The notes beneath the pieces are model-generated. The model did not search any database. It had not been told where the DNA came from and was given only the letters and a program-made list of their open reading frames with translations. Of a stretch of 64,000 bases of DNA, positions 38,601-52,300 are shown piece after piece. The stretch lies in the NCBI RefSeq assembly GCF_014356525.2, contig NC_052504.1, forward strand, positions 66,550,383 to 66,614,382, written 5' to 3'. The position numbers and the translations under genes are program-made. This DNA comes from Nilaparvata lugens (taxonomy: Eukaryota; Arthropoda; Insecta; Hemiptera; Delphacidae). Numbering within the stretch: the stretch's first letter is position 1; the number at the start of each line of letters is the position of its first letter.

Positions 38601-41600
38601 TTTGATTATCCGAATGGGTCCCCGCCCGGTCCCCATTAATTCGGATAATTGGAGTTCTACTGTTTCTAATTCTCTATAAAAAATAATATACATCATTCTA
38701 ATATCATCCCCAGAATTGGCAGGCTACAATGAATATAAATATTATTGCATGCGTAATATTTATTATATGCTTGCTGAAACCATTAAATTTCTTGTCTTTG
38801 TTATAGAAAAGTGATGACGAAGACGATGAACTGAATATGGCGGTTGATATGAACGCTGCAAATGACGATTCCTTGGCCGAAGAAATCCAGTTGTTATGCG
38901 AACACAAAATACTGTATGGTGATGGATTAATAGCAAGGAATGTGTAAGTAATTACATTGATTATTCGTAATTATATTTCTGAAAAAACATTTAATATAAT
39001 TCAAAAATGACTTTTTCTGTTATCAATCTTTGCCATATTCCATGTATTATTCTATATCAAATTTAGATATTATTCCCGAAACAACTGCATAAATCTTTTT
39101 AAGATATAAATAAAATATAAATCTTAGTACCCTTTTAAATTATTTTATCACATGTTTCGGACATTATTGTCATTTTCAAGTGATTATCTTTTAAAGATAA
39201 TATGGAAACTTCAAACTAATAACAGACATTTGAAAAATTTCAATCTTTGTAAGTTACAATTCATTATTATTCACTGTACAGCATAATATCATTGTATTAT
39301 GTATTATTTATTTGTAACTTATGTATACGAGTTATAATTGAAAATCTTACAATGATTGGGGGGAACAATAGGTCAGATTCTGAGAGTAATTCTCAACTCT
39401 TGAAATGAATTATATGTGTGATAATATGGTATGTTATTGTAGTGTGAATGTAAAGAGAATGCAAATCAAAGGTTAAAATGCCACTTATTTATAGACTTCA
39501 ACTTCATTGCTTGAAAGATAAATTAGAAATTTCATAATTCATAACGAAGCATTTTGACCATTTTATAATGATAATGGTAAAACTTACTTTGTTCAATTTT
39601 ATTCTAGAACTCTACCCATATATACTCTACAAAACGAAGCGAAATATTCTTCAAGACTTGTTTCAATCGCCTCAGTTGCGTTTGGAAAACTCATGCTGAT
39701 TTCAAGAAAATTTTGCAGAGAAAATATACAGGTTTGTATTTTCTTATATCACTTCAATGTAATTCCAGTCATTTGATTAATTTGTATATTATTGTAATGT
39801 AATCATTTTGTTTGAAGTTATAAGTTCTCATTGTAGTATTTCTTATACTCACTACTTTCGCTGGCTCTCCAGTCCGGTGTGGACCTTGGCCTATCTCACG
39901 ATTTGCCTTCATGCTTCTCTGTCTTCTGCCTTTCTCCTCCACGACCGCACACCCATGATATGCAAGTCCTCCTCCACATCCCGTAGCCACCTCTTCCTTG
40001 GTCTTCCGCGCTTTCTAATCCCCATCATTTGTGCGTTCATAAAGTTGTTGGTAACCTGTCTATTCCCATTCTTGTCACATGACCAAGCCACCTTATTCTT
40101 TGTGTTTTGATGAAACGCACAATACCTTCTTCATACAGGAACACGTTCACCTGCGCGTTACTCCTTGCTCGCCAACCTTCCGCCGTTCTCACTGGTCCCA
40201 ACATACTTCTTATAATCTTCCTTTCGAAGATGGGCAGCGCATTTATTTCTTTAACATATAATGTCCATGCCTCTGCGCCGTAGGTCACTACTAGTCTAAT
40301 AAGGGTTTTGTAAATTTTCAATTTCGTTCTTCGAGAAAGGATCTTGGACTTCATTAGTCTTGAGTTGGCGAAATACGCTCTATTTCCTGCCAAGATTCTG
40401 CTATGAAAATCCTCTTGTATCCTATTCTCAATATTGATTATAGTGCCTAGAAATTTAAATTCCCTCACACCATTTATAATCCAGTCAATATAGACATAAG
40501 AGAGGGTGTGCTTGCAATTTATATTGTAGATCTGATTTTTAATATATTGTTTGGATACATGGGAGAAGTCCAGAACCAAAATGCAAAATTTCCTTGTGCT
40601 GATACAGGTGGCCCAAAAACCTCGTATTTTTTGTTCATAGAAAGGATTCTATTGTACATTTTAAGATCAAGTTATGTTTTTTATAAAAACGGGTTACCGA
40701 GATGCATAGCTTTGAATATAGAAATTGGTCATTTTTTGTATATTGGAATATGGGCTTAAGTACACTCAGCAATAAATTTTCCATTTTCGACCGAATTTGA
40801 CTCATGATGCATGATTTTGGACCGCTTCGACGAACCGAGAAGAATGAAGTGTAGTACAATGAAATCTAAGCATTGTGTCAAAAGTTATAAGTGTTTGAAA
40901 TTCAGATCCTTGAGTTGTCCTTATACGCGCCTTTTCACTAGGAAATACTGAAATGAAGTGCATCTAACGGGTGATTCTCATAGAACATAATCTCTTGAAC
41001 TTATACATTGTGCGAAATATAAATGTGAGGGCAATGTACAGGGTGAGTCATATTGAACTTTCCGGTTTTGGAAGGGCGTTGCACGAAGAAGGGAAGGATC
41101 AGAAGGGTGGGGATGGTGTCATTAGACGCGCCATGACATGCAGTTTTAGTGTGAACAATGGCTTGGTCGGGACAACATCTTGCGTTCGTAGTTGAAGAGG
41201 TTATTAAAAGTGGCGGCTCCGTGATCACAACACAGCTTGCGGCTTGACCATCTTCTTCAAAAAAATAGGGACCCCAGACACCAAACTGTAATAGTGCACC
41301 ACACTGTCACTCGAGGGCTGTGGAGTGGTCGTTCGTGTAGGTTTCGTGGGTTATTCTCAGCCCAGTATCGAAAATTCTGTTTGTTAACAGTTCCGGCGTG
41401 GTGAAAATGTGCTCATCACAGAAGACTAAAACAGCAGTGCGGGGGATCTGCTGAATGTCGCGACATAAATTTGTTCATGTGTCTAAGTCTCTGACTGGTT
41501 AATTCTTGCACTACCTGAATCTTGTATGGGTGAAATTTAAGGTCTCTATGCAGTATTCTGCGGACACTACTGAAAGATAATCCTAGTGAAGCAGCATGTT

Positions 41601-44600
41601 TCCGAACAGAACTCCGAGGGGATTGTTGAATTGAAGCCCGCACTCTACAACGTTTTCGCTGACGTTGACATCCTAATTCGGCCTTGTGGTCTTGTTTTTA
41701 ATACTGATGATGTTGCTCTAAAATTTGATACCCAATTTCTGATTGTTGATCCAGTGAGAATGGGATCACGTCGACCAATAGCAAAATGTAAACGTAACGC
41801 ACGCTGTGTTGTGATCACGGAGCCTCATAGTTTTAATAAACTCTCCAACTACGAACGCACGATGTTGCCCCGACCAAGCCATTGCTCACACTAAAACTGC
41901 ATGTCATGGCGCGTCTAATGACACCATCCCCACCCTTCTGATCCTTCCCTTCTTCGTGCAACGCCCTTCCAAAACCGGAAAGTTCAATATGACTCACTCT
42001 GTATTTGGTGATGATGGTTGAAGCTGAAAATTAGGTGTTTTTCACAACACAAGGAGCATTGTTGGAAATCTATGTGAGATAGAGCGCTCTACCTGATCTC
42101 AGATTGTAGAACACAAAAATACGCCCAGAGGGATTTTGAATTATACATCTAACTAAATGGTAACAATCGGAAGATATTGTTGATCAAAAACTAAAATTCA
42201 TCAGAATTGATTTTTTCTTCAAATTTTACTCATTTTTGAAAAATAATAACTCAGTACTTATTGAAGATAGAGAGTTCTGAATGATCTCATTTTATTCAGA
42301 ATTTTTATAATCTGAAACAAAAGATAAGAGCAAATTTTTTGTACGATTACTGGATTTGGCAGAAATGGCTGAAAACTGGAAAATGAACAAAAATACGAGG
42401 TTTTTGGGCCACTCAGTATCTAGTACAAGGAAATTTTGCATGAAGAAATTGGTTCTGGACTTCTCTCATGTATCCAAATAATATATTAAAAAATCAGAAC
42501 TACAATATAAATTGCAAGCACCAATACTGGACTATTAGCTGTAGACCAAGATTTGTAATGTCTGTTATTTGTCTGCATCTATCTTCTGCAGTCATTTTGA
42601 GGTACTTGGATTTTTCTGTGTTAATATCCAGGTATATTTTCTTTCCTTCTTCTTTTAATACTCCCAACATCTCCAGTAGGTTTTGTTTTGACCGTGAAAT
42701 GAGTACATCATCTGCGTAGGCATATTCTTGGTCCAAATATTAATTTAATGTTGCCGTTTATCTTTAGAGCTTGGAAAACCATATTCATCGCCAGATTAAA
42801 TAACACTGCTGACAAAGTATCTCCTTGTCTCACACAGCTTGTTACAGCAAAAGGTCTACTACATCTATTCTCTATAGTATTTCTTATACAGTAGTATAGA
42901 GTAGTGTTTGTTATAGGTAGTATTTCTCATACAGTAATACAAATTTGAACAGATCAAAATGTGGAAGAATTTGTAAGGCTGTGATCTGAGCCGTGCTTTT
43001 GACACTGTCAACCACCAAATTCTTCTGTCCAAGTTGGATTATTATGGAATCACTGAGGTGACATCGAAGGTCTTCCAGTCTTATCTGTCAAATCGTAACC
43101 AGGCAGTTCAGGTTAATGGGAGGTTATCAGAAATAAAAACTATTCTACATGGGATCCATACTGAGCTCTCTTCTTTTCATTATCAATGATTTTCCATCAG
43201 TTTTTGGGTGACAGGTTGGTTGCATATGCAAACGACACAACATTGTATGATGTGAACAAATTATTGGACAATCTGACTGTAGTGCACCTCTGTGCACCTT
43301 CTCAGCGTAGTTTGAGTCCAATTATTTCAAACTGAATGAGGAAAGGACTCAAAGGATGATATTTGACTTGAGAAATGTCACAGATCAGGTGAGGAGTGTT
43401 GGACTTCTGGGTTTCCATCTGGATTCAAAATTGACATGTAACCCACATATCGACTACATTATGTACAAAGCTGTCCAGAGTATTTTACCTATTCAGGCAT
43501 CTGATCTACTCAGGCTGTGTGTACCAAAAGCTATGTGAGGACTGCCTATATGTTTCTTTCAATGAATTATGATGTATGGATGTGTTGATGGAGTTTTCCT
43601 ACTGCAGAAGAGGGCTATCAGAATCATCACTGGCTCTGGCATCATTGATCCTTGTCGCCAATTTTTTTGTGCAGAATCGATCATGACTGACTGTCATCTT
43701 CCTCTACATATTCATATCTCTCAAACAAATTAAGGGCACCCTGGAATTTTTGAGTTTGAGGAGTGACTTTCATGACTACAATACAAGAGGCAGAAACCAG
43801 CTTAACTTGCCCTTCACAAGGCTGAGTAGGATACAAAATAGCCCTGGTAGCCTCAGCATGGGGCTCTTCAACCGGCTGCCAGAATCAGCAAGGACTCTCA
43901 CAACACGGGAATGCACCAAATGTACCCATACATTCCTTGTGAAAACCCCTCCTTATTCAATAGAGGAATTTTTCGATATCCCTAAAATTACTATTAATGA
44001 ATTTTATACATGAACGTTTTGTGATACTGACCCCCTTTATGCGATACTATCAAAATATCCTTCATTATATATGTTTTTATGTTGTTGTTTTCTGACGAAC
44101 CAATTGCTTCAATGTAAGCTCATAGGAAATGAATATAATTTATTCAATTTAGATAGAATTGTATTAACTTATCATGCATTTTACGACTAATTTTACCATA
44201 CATGAATTATAGGCAAGTATACTCTTGTAACAACAGGCAGAGCGATTTTATTCTTTCAAGTTGTGTGAAGACTTCAATCAATCATTGAATACTCTATTAG
44301 GTGAAAATTTTCAATATTGTCTTGAGATTAGTTCTCAGAACTCATCGAGACGCCGATGAGTGAGCATCGTTATCGGTTCGCTCTAGCCTAGGTCTCCAGC
44401 CTGGCGTGCCAGTCGTTGTAATACGTTATCATGTACTCATATAACGAGTGTTTATACTAAAAGTTGAATCGTGATCTATTTTTTATTATTATTAAGAAAT
44501 CTGTCGTGAAGTCTAGTGTGACAGCGTGTATAGTGGTCAGTGACTATCAGAATATACAAACAACTTCTACGATGGGGTCTTGTTCCAAGTGTGCAAACAA

Positions 44601-46231
44601 AATCAAAAAGATAGGCTTACGTGCTCAACCTGTAAATCAACTTTCCATTTAAAATGTGTTAGAGTTGACTTCACGAAACTCGATAAGGATACGTGGAAAT
44701 GCAACTCTTGTTTGGGTGAAGACTCGTCTGATTCCAGCCACAGTGATTCGCCGTTATCACAATCTAAAGACGCAATCCTTGCGTCCATAGCCAGTATGCG
44801 GACAAACATGGAAAAGCAGATAGGTGGAGTGGCCACTAATGTAACTGACATTAAGAATGAACTAGTAGGTGTCAATAGCGCTATCACCAAAATGCAGGAC
44901 ACTCTCGCACTGCTTGCATCTGATAATGAATCACATAAGTCGGAGTTTTTGAAAATTAGGGAAGAAAATGACAAGCTGAAAAAGACTGTTCATCTTCTTG
45001 ATGACAAAATCAAAGATATGGAACAGTTTAGCAGAAAAGACAACATAGAAATTACAGGTGTTCCGTACAACCGAGGTGAAGATTTATATGGTTTGTTGGA
45101 CAGAATCGCTGCCGTTATTGATGTCAACTACAACATAAACTTTATTTCAACCGTGCACCGCTTAGGCGTGACTAACGAACGTCCCAATCCACCTATAATT
45201 GTCAAGTTCATATCTAGAGACTACAAGTCTTCGTGGATAGGAGCTGCACGGGCCAATCGCAAGAAACTGACAGCTGCTTCGCTATCCATCAACTGGCCCC
45301 CAACCTCTGTGTACGTCAACGAGCATCTTTCCCCAACCAACAAATTCATCCTGGGAAACGCGAAACGTCTCGTCCGCGAGAAAAAACTTGCAGCTGCATG
45401 GACAAGGGATTGCAGAATATACGTCAAGAAGTCTGCAGAGTCCGGAGCACCAATCACGCTGATCAAAACTATTCAGCAGATGGAGAACTTCACGACAGAT
45501 GAGTCGGTCAACGTTAGCGTCGACGCCTCGGGCTGAGGATGAGTACAACAATTATAATTTCTATACAATTAAACTGGGACTGGACTTTAGATTATGTTAA
45601 ACTCTCACCTAAGATAAGAACTCTATTTGTTTTTTTTTTTTCATCCTTCAAGTTATGAACTCAAATATCTTGGTTTTATCTGATAGTCTAATTATTATAT
45701 ATATATTCTAATATCTATAATCATCTTAATATCTTCAACTCTATGACATTTTTTATAACAAAATAGAAGTGAATCGCCCAGTTATTAGGCTACACTATAA
45801 GTACATTAATATAGAAAAGCTACTTTTGAATGAAGAGAGTTGTTTCTACTTAGTTGTTGCGACTACTAAATAGCGGCAATCTGAGAATCGTAGATTGGAG
45901 AAGATACGGAACCAGACGTGGTTTGTTTTTCCGAACTTGAATTTACTAAAATATACGATATTATGATCTTATAAGGGACCTTCAATTTTCCAATGTTCGT
46001 AATATTCAAACAATATTCACACAATTCTAGGTCATAGTAATTGCATTATTGTCGATATTCCTCTTTATACTATCATCAAGAAGTGTAGCGCCAACTATCT
46101 ATGGCAGACAGATACAATATTTATATCAATCTCTCATGAATAGTTTCCCAAGTTCCTACAGTAGAATTACTCAAAGTAATTCTGACCCAGTAGGCAATTT
46201 AGCTTCAATAATACAAATACAGCATATGCAG

Positions 46232-46311
<80 letters not shown>

Positions 46312-49300
46312 CATATGTAGCCTGCAGTTGAACGCTCTCACACTGCTGTTATATAGTTGGTGACTTGAACTTGATTATAAAACGCTTAGGATGCAAATAT
46401 CATATCATTGTGTGAATGAATGAATAGCAATGTAAGCACTTATTGGTGCTACCCAGAGAGTAGCTCTCTCTTTCTATCCTCACTGGTGCTACCACAGCTC
46501 AATTAAGATTACTAAGCTTACTATGTTTTACCAATATTGTAGGTTCAAATTCCACAAATGGATGAATTAATAACCATGAATAATATCGTAATGCCATTAG
46601 TTTCTGATAGGCTATACATATTTTTTTATTTTTTTCTATGCCACACATATATAATACCAAACTTGTCTTAAACTTATGCATCGTAAATTTGTTTATTTTA
46701 ACATAGGTCATAGCTGAAATTATGTTTACGTTGTTATGAATAGGTAAATATTTAATTTTAATTATTTTATTCACAATCACAATCATAATTAAAATATGAT
46801 TGGGAAAAGACAACAGGCATAGCCCAAAACTGTCTTCTCCCAATTTTTTACAAATAAAAGCCTCCAAAAAGGAGGTTAGATTCCACTTTTCACTTCAAAA
46901 AGTCCAATTTACACTTCAAAACTAATGCCTAAACTAAAAATTTTAAATTTTGATATTTTAAAACTAATTAACATAGTCGAACTTAGTCTCTGTTGTGCAA
47001 TGCATCTTGCATTGCACCTTGAAATTGCTTCCGAGTCAAGTTTGCAATCTGGGCTTGGGCTTTATTTTATCAGACCGCTGACCTATTCAAGCCTTCACTC
47101 TATTTTGTTCAACATAATTTTCTTTTCATCTATGGGTTATTGTCATCTAAAAGAAAAACATGAAAATAGTAGTAACGCTTTTCTTCCTCTCCTGCTTTAA
47201 CATGTTAAATTAGTGAAACGAAATAGTTACATTTTTACTATAATAATTACTATAAATAACGGCTGTCACGTTGGGATGCTGATCATAAGGCACTAGAAGG
47301 TGGATGACAAGAGAATCGTTTGATGAACTTGATGTATCTCTAATAAGATGCACAGAGTGTGCTGATATATTTGACTTTCATGGTAAATTTAGTAATATAG
47401 ATTCTATGGGAAACGGCAGTGGCATGGGCTTCTCGGTCATTCATCAGAACATACGTAGTTATAGACGTAACTTTGACGAATTTTTAACAGTATTACAGGG
47501 ATTAGGGCATAAGTTTAACTGCATAATATTAACTGAGGCATGGCTTAACGACGACAGCCATCCAATTAACATTTCAGGTTACCATTCTTTTAGATCATTC
47601 AATAGTCTGAACCATAGTGATGGGTTGGTGGTCTACATCGATGAAGGACTTCCAGTCACTTGCAATGAAGCAATGAACTGGTACTGGGCGGTCTGGCCAC
47701 CTGTCTCTCCCTCACCTTTACCTGGGCGGGGGCGGCATGCGAAATTCTAGCTGTCTACCGCAGCCCCAGCACTAATCTAACTACATTCATAAACGCGTTA
47801 AACTTATATTGCAATGAACAATCGCCAGGTGTCGTCCGAATTCTGGCAGGTGATTTCAATTGCGATACGTTGAATGTTGCCCCTGGCTCTGTTGAGGAGC
47901 ATTATATCGATATTTTGAGTGACGCAGGATTTGTGCCCTGTATTGACAAGATTACACGGCCGGCCAGCGGAACCTGTATTGACCACTTTTTTGTCAAGCT
48001 TCCGCGTTTCTTCAATGCATCTTCTGTTATTCTGCAGTCCTCGGTTACCGATCACTATGCTATTTGCTTGAATATATTATCGACAAAAACTCATAAGCCG
48101 CCTAATACAGATAGAGTCATTATTAAAACAGACTGGAAAAAGGTGAGGAACACACTTTCTAGTCACAATTGGAATAGAGTCATTGAACAAAACAACGTTG
48201 ACAATGCAACAGATATTTTCATTGAATCGGTACAAAACATAATTGCCGAAAAATCACATGAAGTAAAAGTTTCATCTAGAAATACTCAACTCAAACCATG
48301 GATAAGTGCTGGACTAGTAAATTCTATTCGACATCGTGATAAACTCAGAAAAAAACTCAATAGACAGCCATTTAACTATCTCCTTAGAAATGAGTTTACT
48401 CAATATAGAAATATGCTACATTCAGCAATCAAGCGAGCCAAGTATAACTATTACAAAAACAGGTTGAAGAAGCGACTGGTAACCCTAGAAAATTTTGGTC
48501 GATTATAAACGAAATCTCAGGTCGTATAGATAATAGTAAATCATTCCCCGTTAGTGCATTCTCCCGCCCTGGTGAAGTCATCGACTCTCAAAAAACTAAA
48601 GAAATTGCCAACCAATTTAATCAATATTTTGCCACAGTTGGGACAAACCTAGCAAATTCTATAATAACCCAGGATGCACCAGTAGTGAGAGATGATGAAC
48701 ATGCTGTGGACTCTGAATTTCAGCTGCAACCGGTCTCAAGGCAGGAATTGGAGGAGGTAGTGAAGAGTTTGAAAGGGCGATCAGCTCCAAGTTGTGATGG
48801 AATCCCTACTAGAGTGATTAAAAACAATATTGACATATTAATACATCCTATCCTACATATAGTCAATTTAAGCATTCTGGTTGGACACTTTCCTTGCGCT
48901 CTCAAAACAGCCAGAGTAATACCTATTTATAAATCAGGCCCCAAAGGCATATTCTCCAATTACAGACCTATTTCTTTGTTGGCAACATTATCTAAAATAA
49001 TCGAAAAGTGTATAAAAATACAACTGACTAAGTATTTAAACGAGTACAATCTCATCTCCAACTCACAGTATGGTTTTCAAAAGTCCAAAAATACATCTGA
49101 TACTCTTTTCAATATGTCTAGGGCTATCTCAAGTAGTATTAAATCAAGAAGAAAAGTACTGATAACCTTTTTGGACTTGGCAAAAGCCTTTGATACAGTT
49201 GACAGGAGAATTTTAATAAAAAAACTTGAATCATTGGGGATAAAAAATATCTCTCTCCGATGGTTTAAGAGTTACTTTCACAATCGACAGCAATCAGTTT

Positions 49301-52300
49301 GCATAAATGGTGAAAATAGTGATAAAGAGAATGTTGAGTATGGGGTAGTCCAGGGAAGCACCCTTGGGCCACTGCTATTCCTAATCTATATCAACAATCT
49401 GTCAAAATTAGTAGTTGAAGGTGAGTTGTATCTGTTTGCTGATGACACAGCACTAGTGTCTACTGGGAGCACTTGGGAGGAGGCCTACATGAGTGCTTCA
49501 ATTGATTTGTCAAAAATAAAGAACTGGTTTGATCACAATAGCCTTACAGTAAATGTGGAAAAACGAAGTTTATGCCAATAGTTACAAGAAATCAAGCTGA
49601 TCCAGGCTCACTAATACTAACGATGCATTCTTGTAACAATCCAAGGTCTGCTGGATGTAATTGTAGTGTGATTGAGCGCGTTGATCATTACAAATACCTG
49701 GGCGTTGTCTTGGATTCCAAGATGAGTTGGGTACAACATGTCCAGTGTACTAAGAATAGGCTCAGAAAGCTGCTTCACGCATTTTCAGAGCTTAGTAATG
49801 TTCTGAGTGTGGATCAGTGCAAAGTAGTGTACTTTGCCTATGTCCAATCTATAATACTATATGGGATTCTAGCTTGGGGAGGGGCTTCCTCCTCAGTCAT
49901 TGAGCCTCTTGCAGTCACCCAAAGATCAATTATAAAAACAATTTTAAAGAGAGACTTTTGATACCCAACAATACAATTGTTTATCGAATTTCCCGTACTG
50001 AATGTTAGACAACTTTTTATTAAATCCTTGTTGATCCACATCAAAAATACAAAACTGAACTTCTGGGAGAAACAGTTAACCATAGCTACTCAACTCGCCA
50101 CAGATCCAATTACAGCTTTGAGATACCTTAGCTGACTCACGGCTCTGAATTGACAAATCCTTTATATCTGGCCCATATCTTGTACAGAAATGTGCCAGGG
50201 GTGATTAGGGAAGCAGAGGCATTTAGTTTGGTAGTGTTAAGGAAGAGGGTGGACAGGTGGCTGTACCAGATTGGTTGGGAAGCTTCAGAAGAACTACTCC
50301 AATCTTGTTATGCTTGGTGACCAACACGACTTCAAGGTTTCCAGACAATTGATTGGTATTTATTTTATCATTGATATAACCGATTTGACTGTTTTGCCTT
50401 TCTGGTTTATGCTTTTTTTTCATTCTCTCTTCTGAGAATTTCTGGAATCCCTGCCACTGCGGTCTTCAAAAAAATATTGTTTTTTCTTCTTTATTTATTC
50501 TTTTAATCAATCAAGGTATTAAGTATACTTATTCCTACATACATATTCCTACATACTCATTCTTAAATATACATCAGCACAATATATTCACATTCAACAT
50601 ACACGCCAGCAGCTTGTTGGCTGAACCAAGCTGCATAATGGCTGAACACAACAAGATGGCTGAACCTACAAGCGCGCGACCTAGCGGGAAGAATCGTACC
50701 TAAGTTTGTTTCATCCAGCTAAAAATTACTGAAACACGATTCAGAAATTTAGACTTTTGCTCAAATTACCGAGAAAAATTCTCAATGTAAACTGAGAAAT
50801 ATTTATAAAAATAACATAGACAACAGAGAATATTTATTGTAGTATTGTTATGTTTTTTATTATTTCTATTTATATGAATATCGAACGGTAATCATTTAAC
50901 CTCAAAATTCGAATTTTATAATATATATTTGCTACTCTTCTCATTTCTTGCAGTTGAAATAATAATAATTATTATCAATAGAAAAGAACTATTATTTATT
51001 ATTAAATGATGAGAATTCGTAAATGATGATTATTTAATTATGATTTAGATGAACATTATTTTTGTTTTGGATTTCTAGATTGGGATTTTATCATAAATGT
51101 AGGGTAGCCATTGAAATGATTATTCTCATCTAAATCTAACCACAGTCATTTTTACCAACTCAATTTTTGTTTTCGTGCACTAATCCTCCATTTAACCCAC
51201 CAACTATTTTGTGTTGCCATGTTGCAAATCTGGAGTGCAGAAAAGATTTTTCCCGCACTAGAGCGGAAAAGTGAATCTTTGCGTTCTGTAATCAGTGCAG
51301 GAATCGTCACTTTTCAAGGTAACTGTAGGAAAAATATTTTTCAATACCTAAATCATACTTTCCTATAAATGTGTATTGTGCATCAAAAGTGTATTACTAA
51401 TGCATGTCATTTGCCAATGAAATGAATTTATATTCAAATAGAGAAAATATGGTGAGGTTAGATTACACTTTCATGAAATATTTTTAAAAATTATTAGAAA
51501 ATGGAATTTATTTGAACCAGTAATTTTATACTAGAGTACTTTCATAAAAAATGCATAATGTAGGATACATCCACTCGAAAAATTTATATGGGTGAAAATA
51601 TAATATAATCTACATAAAAATGCATGTTCTGTGTTTCATACAATGATTTTCATCTCTATTTTTCACAGGTTGAGAGACGAATGCAAAGATGTGCGTCTCA
51701 ATACTTTGTATGTTCTTTCGCACCTGATAACAAATGAATTGGTCAAAATTAAAAGTCAGATATCAGATGTCGCTCTTTGCATTGTCGACGAAGAAGAAAC
51801 GATCAGAGGTAATCTCCCTCCAGTTGTATACGTTAGTTGTAAAGGATACTTTTTTCTATCTATAATATTTATTGGCCTTTAAAATCTACACTTTATTGAG
51901 GAGTTAGTGCATCGTTTTCGAAGTTGCTGTACTTGAAGGATAAATACACCCATAAAATGCAGATTATGTAATCCCTCAGCCTAGATTGTGATGAGATTAT
52001 GCATTATGTAATTAAGTAGATTATGAAACCTAAGCATTAAGGTGCATTATGATAATAACTGTGATAAGTGCGAGATATGTAATCGGAATTTTCATACGTA
52101 TTAGTGATTCCTTATTTTTCAATGTACTTTACCGGGTTCCATGCTGAATGGAAACAAGTTGGTTCATAGCACGATTTTTTGAATTTCATACTATTTTGTA
52201 GATTTTTGTTATTTTCAATGAAATTCTAAATTCAAAATCTCAAAGCAATAGATTTGTAGAGATGTTAATTTTTTCAGATTTTTAGACATGTTTTATTGTC

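Larger units (their letters stand above)
32421..38662. mobile_element. pogo/Tigger-type MITE, split by a LINE
   Basis: Perfect 23-bp terminal inverted repeats begin cagtagaactccaattatcc at 32421-32443 and end at 38640-38662, with TA before the left end. Subterminal copies of tatccgaa repeat three times on the left. This TIR type is characteristic of pogo/Tigger transposons. Without the LINE the element is about 355 bp and non-coding, so it is a MITE. It sits in NCAPD2 intron 19. Confidence 0.85.
39790..42890 (-). pseudogene. RTE-like LINE ORF2 remnant, split by other elements
   Basis: Minus-strand pieces, in order: VRQGDTLSAVLFNLA-like sequence at 42860-42790; the catalytic YADD in EYAYADDVLISRSKQNLLEM (42736-42640) followed by a KSKYLKM block to about 42530; then, beyond the foldback insertion, REFKFLGTI, YKTLIRLVVTYGAEAWTL, QRIRWLGHVTRM (40470-40040) and GRPRKRWLRDVEEDL (39990). 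These are hallmark RTE/BovB-type C-terminal motifs. The 5' half is missing and frames are shifted. Confidence 0.82.
44340..50450 (+). mobile_element. Two-ORF LINE with PHD-finger ORF1, sense to NCAPD2
   Basis: A GC-richer leader (44340-44570), ORF1 at 44572-45536, then a 1.8 kb stretch holding repeats, ORF2 at 47304-49961 and decayed 3' sequence to about 50450. Limits are approximate because no target duplication was found. It occupies half of the giant intron 21. Confidence 0.75.

Noticed and set aside
44211..44300. AG...GT-bounded segment considered as the missing NCAPD2 exon
   Set aside because: All three frames contain stops and no CAP-D2 motif is present.
45221..45551. Minus-strand and alternative-frame proteins over the PHD-finger ORF1
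   Set aside because: Shadows of the real ORF1; no domain and no consistent codon use.
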